Assembly: GCA_003285105.1 (NCBI GenBank)
Contig: CP030158.1
Span: forward strand, 4,388,449-4,452,448
DNA: 64,000 nucleotides
Reading direction: 5' to 3'
DNA from: Roseithermus sacchariphilus
Lineage (GTDB): Bacteria; Bacteroidota; Rhodothermia; Rhodothermales; MEBIC09517
A model generated the notes under the pieces. It was not told the origin of the DNA. It made no database searches and saw nothing but the letters and a program-made list of their open reading frames with translations. Below, piece by piece: positions 9,261 through 19,201 of this stretch (position 1 is its first letter; each line of letters opens with the position of its first letter). Made by a program: the position numbers and the translations under genes.

Positions 9261-10100
9261 TCAGCCGAAGCGGCCGGTGATGTAGTCCTCGGTACGCTGG
9301 CGGGCAGGGTGCGTGAACAGCGCCTCGGTTTCGTCCATCTCGATGAGTTCACCGAGGTAGAAGAACGCCGTCTCGTCGCTGATCCGCGCCGCCTGCTGCA
9401 TGTTGTGTGTAACGACGACGACCGTATAATGCTCCTTGAGCTGGAGGATGGTCTCCTCCAGTTTGCTGGTGGCGATGGGGTCCAGGGCGCTGGCCGGCTC
9501 GTCCATGAGCAGCACGTCCGGCTCGACGGCCAGGGCCCGTGCGATGCAGAGGCGTTGCTGCTGCCCGCCGGAGAGGCCGTAGGCATTGTCATTGAGCCGG
9601 TCCTTGACCTCGTCCCAGAGCGCGGCCTGCCGCAGGCAATGCTCCACCAGTTCGTCCATGTTGCCCCGGTAGCCGTTGATGCGCGCGCCCCAGGCGATGT
9701 TCTGATAGATCGACTTGGGGAACGGGTTGGGCTTCTGGAACACCATCCCCACCCGGCGGCGCAGCACCACGGGGTCGGCCTCGTGGATGTCGGCGCCATC
9801 GAGCAGCACCTGGCCCTCGTGGCGGGTTCCGGGGATGAGCTCGTTCATCCGGTTGAAGCACCGGAGCAGCGTGCTCTTCCCACAGCCGGAAGGGCCGATG
9901 AACGCCGTCACCCGCCGGGCCCGGATCTGCATCGAGATGCCCTTGAGCGCCGGCTTCTCTCCGTACCAGAAGTGCAGGTCATGCACCTCGATCTTGACCT
10001 TGTCGGCGTGGCACGGCGAGGGGCCGTCCGGGCGAGGGGCCGGTGCCTGCCCGTCCTTGCGGGCGACTTCGGTGGGCGATGCGGTGTTGGGCTGTTCCAT
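9261..10100 (-). CDS. pstB: Phosphate ABC transporter ATP-binding protein PstB
   Basis: A 279-residue ABC ATPase powering phosphate import. Walker A is GPSGCGKST at residues 69-77. It also has the PstB-specific Q-loop region ([12 protein letters not shown]), the [15 protein letters not shown] signature, Walker [14 protein letters not shown] and the switch histidine in VVVVTHNM. About 35 residues of proline/alanine-rich N-terminal extension precede the usual PstB start. It lies between pstA and phoU, 23 bases from pstA. Confidence 0.97.
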   Translation of the reverse strand: MEQPNTASPTEVARKDGQAPAPRPDGPSPCHADKVKIEVHDLHFWYGEKPALKGISMQIRARRVTAFIGPSGCGKSTLLRCFNRMNELIPGTRHEGQVLLDGADIHEADPVVLRRRVGMVFQKPNPFPKSIYQNIAWGARINGYRGNMDELVEHCLRQAALWDEVKDRLNDNAYGLSGGQQQRLCIARALAVEPDVLLMDEPASALDPIATSKLEETILQLKEHYTVVVVTHNMQQAARISDETAFFYLGELIEMDETEALFTHPARQRTEDYITGRFG

Positions 10101-10123
10101 GACGTCTTGCTCGGCGGCGCGCC

Positions 10124-11011
10124 TCAGAGCGCCCGTTTCTTGTCGAAGTGGTTACGCAGCAGGATCGCGCTGAGGTTCATCAGGAAGAGGAAGACCATCA
10201 GCACGATGATGGCGGCCGCGGCCAGTTCCTGGAACGCCGCCTGCGGCCGGGTGGTCCAGTTGAAGATCTGGATGGGCAGGACGGTGAACGGGTCCATGAC
10301 CGACTCGGGCAGGAAGGCGATGAACGTGAGGGCCCCGATCATGATCAGCGGGGCCGTCTCGCCCAGCGCCCGGCTCAGCGCCAGGATCACCCCGGTGAGG
10401 ATGCCGGGGGAGGCAATGGGAAGGAGGTGGCTCCAGATGACCTGCGAGCGGGTGGCCCCCAGCGCGTAGGCACTCTCACGAATCCCGGAGGGCACGGCCC
10501 GCAGCGCCTCCTGCGTGGCGATGACGATCACCGGCAGGATCAACAGCGCCATCGTCAGCGACCCCGCCAGCAGGCTGCGCTCCAGCGCCATGAACCGCAC
10601 GAACAGCCCCAGCCCCAGGATCCCGTAGATCACCGACGGAATGCCGGCCAGGTTGGCGATGTTGACCTGGATCACCCGCAGGAACCACCCGCGCGGGGCG
10701 TACTCCTCCAGGTAGACGGCTGCCCCGACCCCCAGCGGCACGGCGAACAGGGCCGTAAGCCCCATCATCCACAGCGACCCGACGATGGCGGACTTGATGC
10801 CGGCCTCCTCGGGATTGCGCGACGGGAACGAGGTCAGAAAGCCCCAGTCCAGCCACCGGAGCCCTGTCACCGTCACGTCCACCAGCAACGTCAGCAACAC
10901 CAGCAGGCCAAAGACGGTGGCCAGGAAGAACAGGCACAGCATGACCGTGCCGAAGCGTTTGCGCTGTGCCAGGCGCAGATCGAACTGGGATTCGGTGGCG
11001 GTGACAGGCAT
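10124..11011 (-). CDS. pstA: Phosphate ABC transporter permease PstA
   Basis: A 295-residue inner-membrane permease with six predicted hydrophobic segments and the binding-protein-dependent transport signature ([25 protein letters not shown]), which contacts PstB. Other PstA hallmarks are [28 protein letters not shown] and [17 protein letters not shown]. Together with PstC it forms the phosphate channel. The start lies 1 base beyond the pstC stop, so the pair is tightly coupled. Confidence 0.96.
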   Translation of the reverse strand: MPVTATESQFDLRLAQRKRFGTVMLCLFFLATVFGLLVLLTLLVDVTVTGLRWLDWGFLTSFPSRNPEEAGIKSAIVGSLWMMGLTALFAVPLGVGAAVYLEEYAPRGWFLRVIQVNIANLAGIPSVIYGILGLGLFVRFMALERSLLAGSLTMALLILPVIVIATQEALRAVPSGIRESAYALGATRSQVIWSHLLPIASPGILTGVILALSRALGETAPLIMIGALTFIAFLPESVMDPFTVLPIQIFNWTTRPQAAFQELAAAAIIVLMVFLFLMNLSAILLRNHFDKKRAL

Positions 11012-11012
11012 C

Positions 11013-11945
11013 TCAGTACGACTCCTTGAAGCGCCGGATGACCGCGTTGGCGCCGAGGTTCATGCCCAGGGTGATCAGGAACAGCACGAGCCCGACGGCA
11101 AAGAGGCTCTGATAGACGACCGTGCCCTGCGGCGTGTCGCCCAGGCTGACCTGCACGATGAAGGCCGTCATGGTCTGGATGGAGCCGGTGGGGTCGAGCG
11201 TCAGGCGGGGGGTGGCTCCGGCCGCCAGCGTCACGATCATCGTCTCGCCGATGGCGCGGCTGAGCGCCAGGATGAAGCTGGCGATGATCCCGCTGAGGGC
11301 CGCCGGCAACAGGATCCGCGTGACCACCTCCAGCTTGGTCGCGCCCAGGGCATACCCGCCTTCGGCCAGCGCACGCGGCACGGCGCGGAAGGCATCCTCG
11401 CTCAGCGACGCCACCATCGGGATGATCATGATCCCCACGACGATGCCGGCACTCAGCGCGTTGAACACCTGGAGCTGCGGCAGCACGCGTTGCAGCAGCG
11501 GCGTGACGAACGTGAGGGCGAAGTACCCGTAGACGACCGTCGGCACCCCGGCCAGGAGCTCCAGCCCGGGTTTCAGGATGCGACGCACCGGCGCCGGCGC
11601 GTACTCCGCGATGTAGATGGCGCTACAGAGCCCCAGCGGCAACGCCACCAGCGCCGCGATCACCGTCACCAGCAGCGTCCCGCTCAACAGCGGCCAGATG
11701 CCGAAGTGCTTGTCGGCAAACTGCGGCGTCCACTCCGTATCCAGGAAGAACTGCCGGAAGGAGACCTGCTGAAAGAACGCGATCGACTCGCCCAGCAGCA
11801 CCCCGGCGATGCCGAGCGTGGTGAAGATGGTCAGCACGGCCGACAGGCCGAGCACCCACTTGATGATCCGTTCCCGCGGGCTGTTGTACAGGTTGGCCTG
11901 CAGCAACGGCGACCCCGAGCCTTCTCCCGATGGGACACGCTTCAT
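11013..11945 (-). CDS. pstC: Phosphate ABC transporter permease PstC
   Basis: A 310-residue inner-membrane permease. It has a hydrophobic first segment near residues 32-55, a periplasmic loop containing [20 protein letters not shown] as in PstC proteins, [20 protein letters not shown], and the EAA-loop [20 protein letters not shown] that docks on PstB. It follows pstS by 12 bases and immediately precedes pstA in the minus-strand operon. Confidence 0.96.
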   Translation of the reverse strand: MKRVPSGEGSGSPLLQANLYNSPRERIIKWVLGLSAVLTIFTTLGIAGVLLGESIAFFQQVSFRQFFLDTEWTPQFADKHFGIWPLLSGTLLVTVIAALVALPLGLCSAIYIAEYAPAPVRRILKPGLELLAGVPTVVYGYFALTFVTPLLQRVLPQLQVFNALSAGIVVGIMIIPMVASLSEDAFRAVPRALAEGGYALGATKLEVVTRILLPAALSGIIASFILALSRAIGETMIVTLAAGATPRLTLDPTGSIQTMTAFIVQVSLGDTPQGTVVYQSLFAVGLVLFLITLGMNLGANAVIRRFKESY

Positions 11946-11957
11946 GACGATCGGGGC

Positions 11958-13037
11958 TTACTGTTCAGCGGCCGGGGCCTCCTCCTGCGCGGCCCGCTCC
12001 ATGCGCAGCAGATCCTGCACGCGGACGCCCACCTGCGATCCCTCGCCGGCGAAGATGCTGCCCGTGACGCCCTGATGGAAGCGCTCGAGCGCCAGCTCAT
12101 ACGCCTCGTCGGACAGGGCCACGTAGCCCACTTCACGGGCCAACTGCGTGGCGTTCTGCAGGTAGAACTCGACGAACGCCTTCACCGCTGGATCCTCGGC
12201 CCGGTCGGCCCGGACGTAGATGAAGACCGGGCGGGCCAGCGGCTGGTAGGTGCCGTTCTGCACCGTCTCGGCGTCGGGCAGGATGCAGCCCTCGCCGTTG
12301 TCCGGGTTGCCGTCGTCCACGCCGATGAGCTTCAGGCGGTCCGTGTTCTCCTCGTAGTAGGCATACGGGATGAAGCCGAGCGCGTTGACATCGCCACTGA
12401 TCCCCTGCACCAGCACGTTGTCGTCCTCGCTGGCGGTGAAGTCCGTGCGGCTGGCGCCCTCCTCCCCGACGATGGCCGCCGTGAAGTAGTCGTACGTGCC
12501 GCTGTCGGTGCCGGCGCCGTAGAGGTGCAGTTCCCGGTTCGGGAAGGACGGGCGGATCTGGTTCCAGTTGGTGACGGTGCTGTTCGGCTCCCAGACGCGC
12601 CGCAGCTCCTCCACCGTCAGGCACTCGGCCCAGTCGTTCTGCGGGTTCGCCACCACGGCCAGGCCGTCGTAGGCCACCGGCAGCTCGATGTAGTCGACGC
12701 CGTTCTGCTCGGCCAGCGCCTGCTCGCTCGGCTTGATCGGACGCGAGGCGTTGCTGATGTCCGTCTCCCGGCGGAGAAACTTGGAGAAGCCGCCCCCGGT
12801 CCCGCTGACGCCGACGGTCACACGCACGCGGGGATGCGCTTTCATGAATTCCTCGGCCACCGCCTCGGTCAGCGGGTAGACCGTGCTGGAGCCGTCCACG
12901 GCCACGCTCCCGGTGAGTTGCCCTTCGGCGGCCGGCCCGTCGCCCGAGCCGCAGCCGGAGAGCACCAGGAACACCAACAGGAGCAGAGCGGGAAACGACC
13001 GTCTTCCGACGCGTTTCCGGTAAGACCGATGAGTCAT
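11958..13037 (-). CDS. pstS: Phosphate-binding lipoprotein PstS
   Basis: A 359-residue substrate-binding protein. ATG 13037 gives a lipoprotein signal peptide ending in the lipobox LSGC near residue 28, so the mature protein is lipid-anchored. The phosphate site is recognisable: [18 protein letters not shown], the [15 protein letters not shown] loop, [10 protein letters not shown] and [10 protein letters not shown]. It is the first gene of pstS-C-A-B-phoU, and the operon promoter should lie in 13038-13182. I could not identify a Pho box with confidence in that interval. Confidence 0.95.
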   Translation of the reverse strand: MTHRSYRKRVGRRSFPALLLLVFLVLSGCGSGDGPAAEGQLTGSVAVDGSSTVYPLTEAVAEEFMKAHPRVRVTVGVSGTGGGFSKFLRRETDISNASRPIKPSEQALAEQNGVDYIELPVAYDGLAVVANPQNDWAECLTVEELRRVWEPNSTVTNWNQIRPSFPNRELHLYGAGTDSGTYDYFTAAIVGEEGASRTDFTASEDDNVLVQGISGDVNALGFIPYAYYEENTDRLKLIGVDDGNPDNGEGCILPDAETVQNGTYQPLARPVFIYVRADRAEDPAVKAFVEFYLQNATQLAREVGYVALSDEAYELALERFHQGVTGSIFAGEGSQVGVRVQDLLRMERAAQEEAPAAEQ

Positions 13038-13182
13038 GATCGGTGTGGGGTAAGATGAAGCAAGACAGGCAGCCCCGGAAGCACGTTCGCACAGGGCTAT
13101 GGCGCTTAATGTACCATTCTTTCGGGGCCCTTGTATCAATGCACTACGAAGAACGCAAGCGGCTACGTTATCAAATCGTTAA

Positions 13183-14466
13183 TCAACGGGATCGGCTCCG
13201 CGGGTCCGTCCGCCCGGCCGGCTTTCCCCGGCCCACATCCCGGAAGATGTCCTCCGGGTCCCCCTTGTACTCGCGCACCAGCGCGTCGGAGATGATCTCC
13301 ATCAGCGAGCGAATCGTCTCGTCCTGGTCGTCGTTGATCACGATGGGGACCTGGAGCCGGTCCGCCTGAGACAACATAAAGTTTTGCAGCCGCCAGATCA
13401 CGTCGAAGTATTCCAGGTAGGATTCGAGGCGGCGGCTCGTGACCTGCTGGCTTCGCCCCTGGAGCCGTTTCCGCAGTTGCTTCTTCTTGAGCACGGCCAG
13501 CACCGCCGGCACGACCACCGCCGAGGTCACCTTCATCAGGCGGCGCTGCAGGATCGGGTTGAGGTGAACGCCTTCGAGGATCAGCGACACCTTCTCGCGC
13601 TCGGCCCGCTTCATCACCCCCTCGATGCCCACCCCCACCTGCTCGGCCTGCGTCAGGTAGCCGTCGATCATGTCCGGCTCGAACGGGGTGCCTTCATCGC
13701 CCCGCGCCGGCAGGACCCGCCAGGCGTTGAACGACGACGTGTGCAGCGTGGGGAGCAGACGCTGCGGCAGCATCAGGCGCATCACCTCGCGCAGCATGTC
13801 GGTGGACTGGATGCGGGCGATGTTCAGCCGGTGAGCCACCTCCGAGCTGATGGTGCTCTTGCCGCTGCCCGTGGTGCCACCGACGAGCAGGATCAGCGCT
13901 CGGCCGCTGCGGGCAAACTCGATCCACACCAGATAGCGATGCGCCGCCTCGGCGCCCACCCGGTCCAGCAGGTGGCGGTAGGTCAGCTCGGCCAGCTCCA
14001 TCGACGTGAGCCGGGTCCGCCCCGACTGGATCAGCGCCTGCTCGATCTCGGTGGTGATCTGGTAGCTCTGCTCGGCCGGCAGGGCGCACGTCTCCAGCGT
14101 CTGGGCCAGGATGCCCTTCGAGAACGGCTGCGGTTGCCCCTCCACGTCCTCGATCCGTATCACGACGGGCTTGCCGCGGACGAGCAGGTAGCGCTCGCGC
14201 ACGGCATCGAGCCCCTTGCGCGCCAGATACTCGGCCACGACGCGCTTCAGCTCGGCGGCGGTGATGTCGGCCTCCGAGCCCCGCAGCGTGATGTCGGCCT
14301 CGGCCCAGAGGCTCTCGCGCACCTCGTTCGCTACGTCGTACGCCTCATCGAACGGCAGGCCGGCGCGCTGCAGCGAGCGCGTCAGAATGCCCCGCAGGTA
14401 GGGCACCCGGCTCTCCTCCACCGGGTCGATGACGTACAGCCTGGGGGGCTTTCCTTCGGTTTTCAT
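13183..14466 (-). CDS. 2-phosphoglycerate kinase-like protein with two ATP-cone domains
   Basis: A 427-residue cytosolic protein. Residues about 8-95 and 97-190 are ATP-cone-like allosteric modules (VPYLRGILTRSLQRAGLPFDEAYDVA; PFSKGILAQTLETCALPAEQSYQI). They are followed by a P-loop kinase domain with Walker A GGTTGSGKST near residue 204. The pattern matches archaeal 2-phosphoglycerate kinase, which makes 2,3-diphosphoglycerate for the thermoprotectant cyclic diphosphoglycerate. In bacteria the product is not established. ATG 14466 gives the N-terminus directly before the first cone. A TATATTG box lies 45 bases upstream on the minus strand (14511-14517). Confidence 0.8.
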   Translation of the reverse strand: MKTEGKPPRLYVIDPVEESRVPYLRGILTRSLQRAGLPFDEAYDVANEVRESLWAEADITLRGSEADITAAELKRVVAEYLARKGLDAVRERYLLVRGKPVVIRIEDVEGQPQPFSKGILAQTLETCALPAEQSYQITTEIEQALIQSGRTRLTSMELAELTYRHLLDRVGAEAAHRYLVWIEFARSGRALILLVGGTTGSGKSTISSEVAHRLNIARIQSTDMLREVMRLMLPQRLLPTLHTSSFNAWRVLPARGDEGTPFEPDMIDGYLTQAEQVGVGIEGVMKRAEREKVSLILEGVHLNPILQRRLMKVTSAVVVPAVLAVLKKKQLRKRLQGRSQQVTSRRLESYLEYFDVIWRLQNFMLSQADRLQVPIVINDDQDETIRSLMEIISDALVREYKGDPEDIFRDVGRGKPAGRTDPRSRSR

Positions 14467-14776
14467 GGGCCGCCGCGGTCCTCCTGTGCGATCGTTTCTG
14501 GGCGCGGAAACAATATATTCCCGCCGCATTCCCCGCACCACTCCGGGCGGTGAAGATGCCTCAAGAACCGCTAGCCGGAGCCCCCGGGCGCGGCCGGCCG
14601 GCGAGGCCCACCCTGCACCGCCCCTCGACGCCCGGCCCCGGCGCTTTGTCTCGACGCTCCGCCGCGTTGCGCCTGAGCCGGGCACGTCCTATCATACGCC
14701 CCATGCCGCGCTGCATGCTTCCATCCCCTGCAGATCGGCGTTCGCCCCGATCCCGTCACGGCCTGTGCCCCGGTGC
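14467..14776. other. Intergenic region between 2PGK-like gene and small WHPL-repeat frame
   Basis: About 310 bases between divergent genes. It contains the minus-strand TATATTG box for the kinase gene at 14511-14517. The rest is GC-rich with open frames in several directions, none with family similarity. I see no further structure. Confidence 0.5.
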
Positions 14777-15058
14777 ATGATCGCGCCCGACCGGCATAGC
14801 GCCGCAGGGACTCGTCGCCTCTCGCCGGATGCGACGACCGGCGCGGCCCCGCTCCCTCGCTGGCATCCGCTGTCGTACTGGCTCGGCCGGGTGCGGCCGG
14901 TCTGGCATCCGCTGGCCTTCTGGCTATCCCGGCGCGGCGTCCACCCGATGCGGCCGGCCTGGCGCCCGCTGGCGGCGTACCTGCCGGCCCATCCCCCCGG
15001 CCGGCCTCGCCCCTACCGCGTCTACCGGATCTACCACGAACCCCGACGGCCGGCATGA
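14777..15058 (+). CDS. Small hypothetical protein with WHPL-type internal repeats
   Basis: A candidate 93-residue protein. It carries three related segments: RWHPLSYWL, VWHPLAFWL and AWRPLAAYL, separated by Arg/Pro-rich linkers. The repeats are also visible at DNA level. Its TGA overlaps the ATG at 15055 in an ATGA arrangement, as in coupled genes. It has no recognised family, and the high Arg/Pro/Trp content is also what GC-rich non-coding DNA can produce. Support comes only from the repeat structure, the G/C-rich third positions in the second half and the coupling signature. The start at 14777 is a guess. Confidence 0.4.
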   Translation: MIAPDRHSAAGTRRLSPDATTGAAPLPRWHPLSYWLGRVRPVWHPLAFWLSRRGVHPMRPAWRPLAAYLPAHPPGRPRPYRVYRIYHEPRRPA

Positions 15059-15081
15059 CACCCGCCCGGCCTCCCCGCTCC

Positions 15082-15939
15082 ATGACGATCAGCATCCTCG
15101 GCTGCGGCTGGCTCGGGCTCCCGCTGGCCCGTCACCTCATCGCCCGGGGGCACCGCGTCCGGGGCTCGACGACGACGCCCGCCCGCCTGGATACCCTGGC
15201 CGAGGCCGGCATCACGCCGTACCTGCTCACGCTCGACCCCTCCCTCACCGGCAGCCCCGTGGGCGACTTCTTCGCCGCCGACGCGCTCGTCCTGAACATC
15301 CCCCCCGGCCGCCGTCGCCCGGACGTGGAAACCTACCACGCCCGGCAGATCGCCTCGGTCTGCGACGAACTGCGCTTCAGCCCCATCGACTTCGTCGTCT
15401 TCGTCAGTTCGACGTCCGTCTACCCCGACCTGAACACGACGGTGGTCGAGACGGACACGACGCAGCCGCCCGAGTCGGCCTCGGGGCGGGCGCTGCGGGC
15501 CGCCGAGGAACGCCTCCGCGCCGACACCCATTTCGACACGACGGTGCTGCGCTTTGGCGGGCTCTATGGCTACGACCGGCAACCCGGGCGCTTCCTGGCC
15601 GGCCGCACCGGCCTCGACAACGGCGGCGCCCCCGTCAACATGCTGCACCGTGACGATGCCGTCGGCATCATCGACGCCGTCCTGACCGGGAACGTGCGCG
15701 GCGAGATCTTCAACGCCGTCGCGGACGAGCACCCCTCGCGCGCGGACTTCTACACGCGCAAGGCCCTGGAGGCCGGCCTGGAGCCGCCCACCTTTGCCGA
15801 TCGGGCGGCCACGGCCTTCAAGCGGGTCAGCAATGCCCGGCTCAAGCAACGCCTCGGCTACGTCTTCCGCCACCCGGACCCGCTCGCCCCGGCTCCGTAC
15901 CGTGCCGGCGCTGCCGGTGCCCCGGCTCCGGCATCATGA
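15082..15939 (+). CDS. NAD(P)-binding SDR/epimerase-like protein (YeeZ type)
   Basis: A 285-residue Rossmann-fold protein starting MTISILGCGWLGLPLARHL, with the dinucleotide-binding GxGxxG-like glycine pattern. It also has VFVSSTSVYPD (serine/tyrosine region of extended SDRs), a central VLRFGGLYGYDRQPG segment and VNMLHRDDAVGIIDAVL. The family is annotated as NAD-dependent epimerase/dehydratase, with YeeZ the E. coli relative; the substrate is unknown. An alternative ATG at 15055 would add nine residues and overlap the preceding stop as ATGA. It lies upstream of egtB-egtD on the same strand, perhaps as part of the same transcript. Confidence 0.8.
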   Translation: MTISILGCGWLGLPLARHLIARGHRVRGSTTTPARLDTLAEAGITPYLLTLDPSLTGSPVGDFFAADALVLNIPPGRRRPDVETYHARQIASVCDELRFSPIDFVVFVSSTSVYPDLNTTVVETDTTQPPESASGRALRAAEERLRADTHFDTTVLRFGGLYGYDRQPGRFLAGRTGLDNGGAPVNMLHRDDAVGIIDAVLTGNVRGEIFNAVADEHPSRADFYTRKALEAGLEPPTFADRAATAFKRVSNARLKQRLGYVFRHPDPLAPAPYRAGAAGAPAPAS

Positions 15940-16069
15940 CCATGTTGCAACGATGGCGTCGGACGCCGCTTCGAGGCGGACCCGCCCCGGACGGCCCCGG
16001 TGTAATGGGAACGCCCGCCCGCCTACCAAACGGGCACGCCCTTTCTCCACGAGCACCCGCCCGACGACC

Positions 16070-17344
16070 ATGCCGACCCAAGCCCCCACCCTGACGGACA
16101 CGCTGAGCGCTCGCTACCAGACCGTGCGGGCGGCCACGCACGCGCTGACGGACACGCTGGAAACCGAGGACTTCGTCGTCCAGACGATGACCGACGTCAG
16201 CCCGACCAAGTGGCATCTGGCCCATACGACCTGGTTCTTCGAGACGTTCGTCCTGAAGCCCCACGCGCCGGGCTATCGGGCCTTCCACCCGCGCTATGCC
16301 TACCTGTTCAACTCGTACTACGTGCAGGCCGGCGAGCGGCATTGCCGGGACAAGCGCGGCTACCTCTCCCGCCCGACCGTCGAGGAGGTCTTTGCCTACC
16401 GGGCCTACGTGGACGAGCACATGGAACGCTTCCTGCTCACCCTGGACGATGCGCAGCGGGATACGGTCGAGCCCCTGGTGACGATCGGGCTGCACCACGA
16501 GCAGCAGCACCAGGAGCTGATGCTGACGGACATCAAGCACGTGCTGTCGGTCAACCCGCTACGGCCGGCTTTTCGGCCGCAGCGGGCGCGCCCGGAAGGC
16601 CGCGTGCCCGACCTGGCCTGGCACCCCGTGGAGGGCGGCCTCTACGAGATCGGCCACGACGGAGACGGCTTCGCCTACGACAACGAAGGCCCGCGCCATC
16701 GGTACTATCTGAACGATTTCCTGATCGCCAACCGCCTCGTCACCAACGGCGAGTTCATGGCGTTCATCGAGGACGGCGGCTACCGGCGGCCCGAACTGTG
16801 GCTCTCGGCAGGCTGGGCGACCGTCGCCGAGCAGGGCTGGACGGCCCCGTTCTACTGGGAGCGGATCGACGGGGCCTGGCACCACTTCACCCTGGGCGGC
16901 CTGCAACCCGTCGACCCGGCCGAGCCGGTCTGCCACGTCAGCTACTTCGAGGCCGACGCCTACGCCCGCTGGGCCGGAGCACGCCTGCCCACGGAGCAGG
17001 AATGGGAGGTGGCCTGCCGGGACCTCCCCATCGCCGGCAACTTCGTCGAATCCGGGTATCTACACCCCACACGGGCCGGCACCGACGGCGGCGACGGGCT
17101 GCTGCAGGCCTTCGGCGACGTCTGGGAGTGGACGCGCAGCCAGTACGAACCCTATCCCGGCTACGCCCCCGACCCCGGCGCGCTGGGCGAGTACAACGGC
17201 AAGTTCATGTGCAACCAGTTCGTCCTGCGCGGCGGGTCCTGTGCCACGCCGGCCTCCCACATCCGCCCGACCTACCGCAACTTCTTCCCGCCGGACGCCT
17301 GCTGGCAGTTCACCGGCCTGCGCCTGGCACGAGACGCCCGGTGA
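16070..17344 (+). CDS. egtB: Ergothioneine biosynthesis sulfoxide synthase EgtB
   Basis: A 424-residue non-heme iron enzyme that joins hercynine to a thiol donor and oxidises it, the C-S bond step of ergothioneine synthesis. The N-terminal DinB-like half carries the iron ligands: PTKWHLAHTTWFFE with His52, and the HHEQQHQE motif with His143 and His147. The C-terminal half is the formylglycine-generating/sulfatase-modifying fold (GGLYEIGHD, RLPTEQEWEVACR, DVWEWTRSQY, LRGGSCATP). It lies 57 bases upstream of egtD. No egtA or egtC is nearby, so the donor may be cysteine rather than gamma-glutamylcysteine; that is an inference from gene content in this window only. Confidence 0.93.
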   Translation: MPTQAPTLTDTLSARYQTVRAATHALTDTLETEDFVVQTMTDVSPTKWHLAHTTWFFETFVLKPHAPGYRAFHPRYAYLFNSYYVQAGERHCRDKRGYLSRPTVEEVFAYRAYVDEHMERFLLTLDDAQRDTVEPLVTIGLHHEQQHQELMLTDIKHVLSVNPLRPAFRPQRARPEGRVPDLAWHPVEGGLYEIGHDGDGFAYDNEGPRHRYYLNDFLIANRLVTNGEFMAFIEDGGYRRPELWLSAGWATVAEQGWTAPFYWERIDGAWHHFTLGGLQPVDPAEPVCHVSYFEADAYARWAGARLPTEQEWEVACRDLPIAGNFVESGYLHPTRAGTDGGDGLLQAFGDVWEWTRSQYEPYPGYAPDPGALGEYNGKFMCNQFVLRGGSCATPASHIRPTYRNFFPPDACWQFTGLRLARDAR

Positions 17345-17401
17345 CACCCCGCCGGCCCCGGTGCCCCCGCCCCCGATCCCACACCCCTCCTCGCACCCGG
17401 C

Positions 17402-18373
17402 ATGCTCGCACCCGACGAAACCGTCACGCTGTATGACTTCGAGCCCCGCGTCGATACCTTCCGCGAGGCCGTCGTCGCCGGGCTGTCGCAGTCTCCCCGA
17501 TTCATCCCCGCCAAGTTCTTCTACGACGCCCGCGGCTCGCATCTCTTCGAGCAGATCACGGAACTGGAGGCCTACTACCCGACCCGCACCGAGATCGCCA
17601 TCCTGGAGGCCCACATGGCCGCCATCGTCGAGCGCATCGGGCCGCGGGCGATGCTCGTGGAGTACGGCAGCGGCAGCAGCCGCAAGACCCGCCTGCTGCT
17701 CGACCACCTGATCGACCCGGCCGGCTACGTCCCCATCGACATCTCCCGCGAGCACCTGCTCGCCTCCGCCCGGGCGCTCGCACGCCGGTTCCCCGACCTG
17801 CCCATCCTGGCCGTCTGTGCCGATTACATGGACGACGTGCCGCTGCCCCGCCCCGAAGGGCCGGTGAACCGGATCGTCGCCTTCTTCCCCGGCTCGACGA
17901 TCGGCAATCTGGAGCCGGACGACGCCGTGGCCTTCCTGCGCCACGTCGCCGGGGTGGTCGGGCCGGGTGGAGGGCTGCTCATCGGCGTGGACCTGCAGAA
18001 AGACGCGCGGGTGCTGGAACGCGCCTACAACGACGAACATGGCGTGACGGCGGCCTTCAACCTCAACCTGCTGGCACGCATCAACCGCGAACTGGAAGGC
18101 ACCTTCGACCTCGAAACCTTCCGCCACCACGCGTTTTACAACGCCGAGCAAGGCCGCATCGAGATGCACCTGGTCAGCCGGATCGACCAGACGGTCTGCC
18201 TGGGCGACGGCCCGTGCTTCGACCTGGTGGCCGGCGAGACGATCCGCACCGAGTACTCCTACAAGTACACCCTGGAGGGCTTCGCAGCCCTGGCCGAGCG
18301 GGCGGGCTTCCACGTCGAGACGGTCTGGACCGACCCGCAGGCCTTCTTCAGCCTGCAGTTCCTGCACGCCTGA
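17402..18373 (+). CDS. egtD: L-histidine N-alpha-methyltransferase EgtD
   Basis: A 323-residue SAM-dependent methyltransferase that trimethylates histidine to hercynine. Family markers are FIPAKFFYDARGSHLFEQITELEAYYPTRTE split over residues 34-64, the SAM loop VEYGSGSSRKTRLLL, FPGSTIGNLEP, and the C-terminal IRTEYSYKYTLEGF segment. Length and order match EgtD. It directly follows egtB, so hercynine production and sulfurisation are encoded as a pair. Confidence 0.95.
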   Translation: MLAPDETVTLYDFEPRVDTFREAVVAGLSQSPRFIPAKFFYDARGSHLFEQITELEAYYPTRTEIAILEAHMAAIVERIGPRAMLVEYGSGSSRKTRLLLDHLIDPAGYVPIDISREHLLASARALARRFPDLPILAVCADYMDDVPLPRPEGPVNRIVAFFPGSTIGNLEPDDAVAFLRHVAGVVGPGGGLLIGVDLQKDARVLERAYNDEHGVTAAFNLNLLARINRELEGTFDLETFRHHAFYNAEQGRIEMHLVSRIDQTVCLGDGPCFDLVAGETIRTEYSYKYTLEGFAALAERAGFHVETVWTDPQAFFSLQFLHA

Positions 18374-18493
18374 CGGCGGGATGAATCTCCGCGGGATTCT
18401 CCCCGCCCCCTTCCACGTGTCCGGCGGGCTTCGTACCCTTCCGCCAGGGCCGCCACGACGGCCGGCCCCTCTCTCATCCGACTGCCCGACGCC

Positions 18494-19120
18494 ATGATCC
18501 ACGCCTGGCACGACGTCCCCGTCGGCGACGAAGCCCCGGAGCTGTTCAACGCCCTGATCGAGATTCCGCAGGGGTGCAAGGTCAAATACGAACTCGACAA
18601 AGACACCGGCCTGCTGCGGGTCGACCGCGTGCTGTACTCGTCGGTCATCTACCCGGACAACTACGGCTTCATCCCGCGCACCCTGGGCGACGACAACGAC
18701 CCGCTCGACGTGCTCGTGGTGATGCAGGAGGCCGTCGTCCCGCTCAGCATCCTGACCGTCCGCCCGATCGGGATGATGACGATGGTGGATCAGGGCCAGA
18801 ACGATGAGAAGATCATCTGCGTCCACACCGACGACCCGGCCTACAACGGCTATTACCACATCTGGGAACTGCCGGAGCACCGCCTGCGCGAGTTGAAGCG
18901 GTTCTTCGAGGACTACAAGAAGCTCGAGGACAAGGAGGTGCGCGTGCACGACTTCCTCGGGCCGGACAAGGCGCGTGGCGTCGTGGCCCGCGGCATCGAG
19001 CGCTACCGGCGGCTGGTGGCGCCGAAGATCAAGCAGGAGCGGGCGCAGAAGGACTTGCTCCGGGCGCGGGCCGCCGCCGAACTGGAAGAGCACGAGGACG
19101 GCGGGGAGGCGGCCGCCTGA
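18494..19120 (+). CDS. ppa: Inorganic pyrophosphatase (family I)
   Basis: A 208-residue soluble pyrophosphatase hydrolysing PPi to phosphate with Mg2+. The family signature [10 protein letters not shown] is at residues 66-75, preceded by [18 protein letters not shown] and [15 protein letters not shown]-terminal helical extension of about 30 residues ([20 protein letters not shown]) is rich in Arg, Glu and Ala. ATG 18494 fits the family start. It is on the same strand as egtD with a 120-base gap, so it is probably a separate transcription unit. Confidence 0.96.
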   Translation: MIHAWHDVPVGDEAPELFNALIEIPQGCKVKYELDKDTGLLRVDRVLYSSVIYPDNYGFIPRTLGDDNDPLDVLVVMQEAVVPLSILTVRPIGMMTMVDQGQNDEKIICVHTDDPAYNGYYHIWELPEHRLRELKRFFEDYKKLEDKEVRVHDFLGPDKARGVVARGIERYRRLVAPKIKQERAQKDLLRARAAAELEEHEDGGEAAA

Positions 19121-19201
19121 GGCTACCGTGGCGGCGCCAACGGCCTCCGATGACCGGGCCTGAACACCGGGCGGGCATGCACGCCGGCGGGGCGATGCCG
19201 T

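Noticed and set aside
17060-19093. A 677-codon minus-strand frame across egtB/egtD/ppa
   Set aside because: Antisense to three well-identified genes, with shadow composition.
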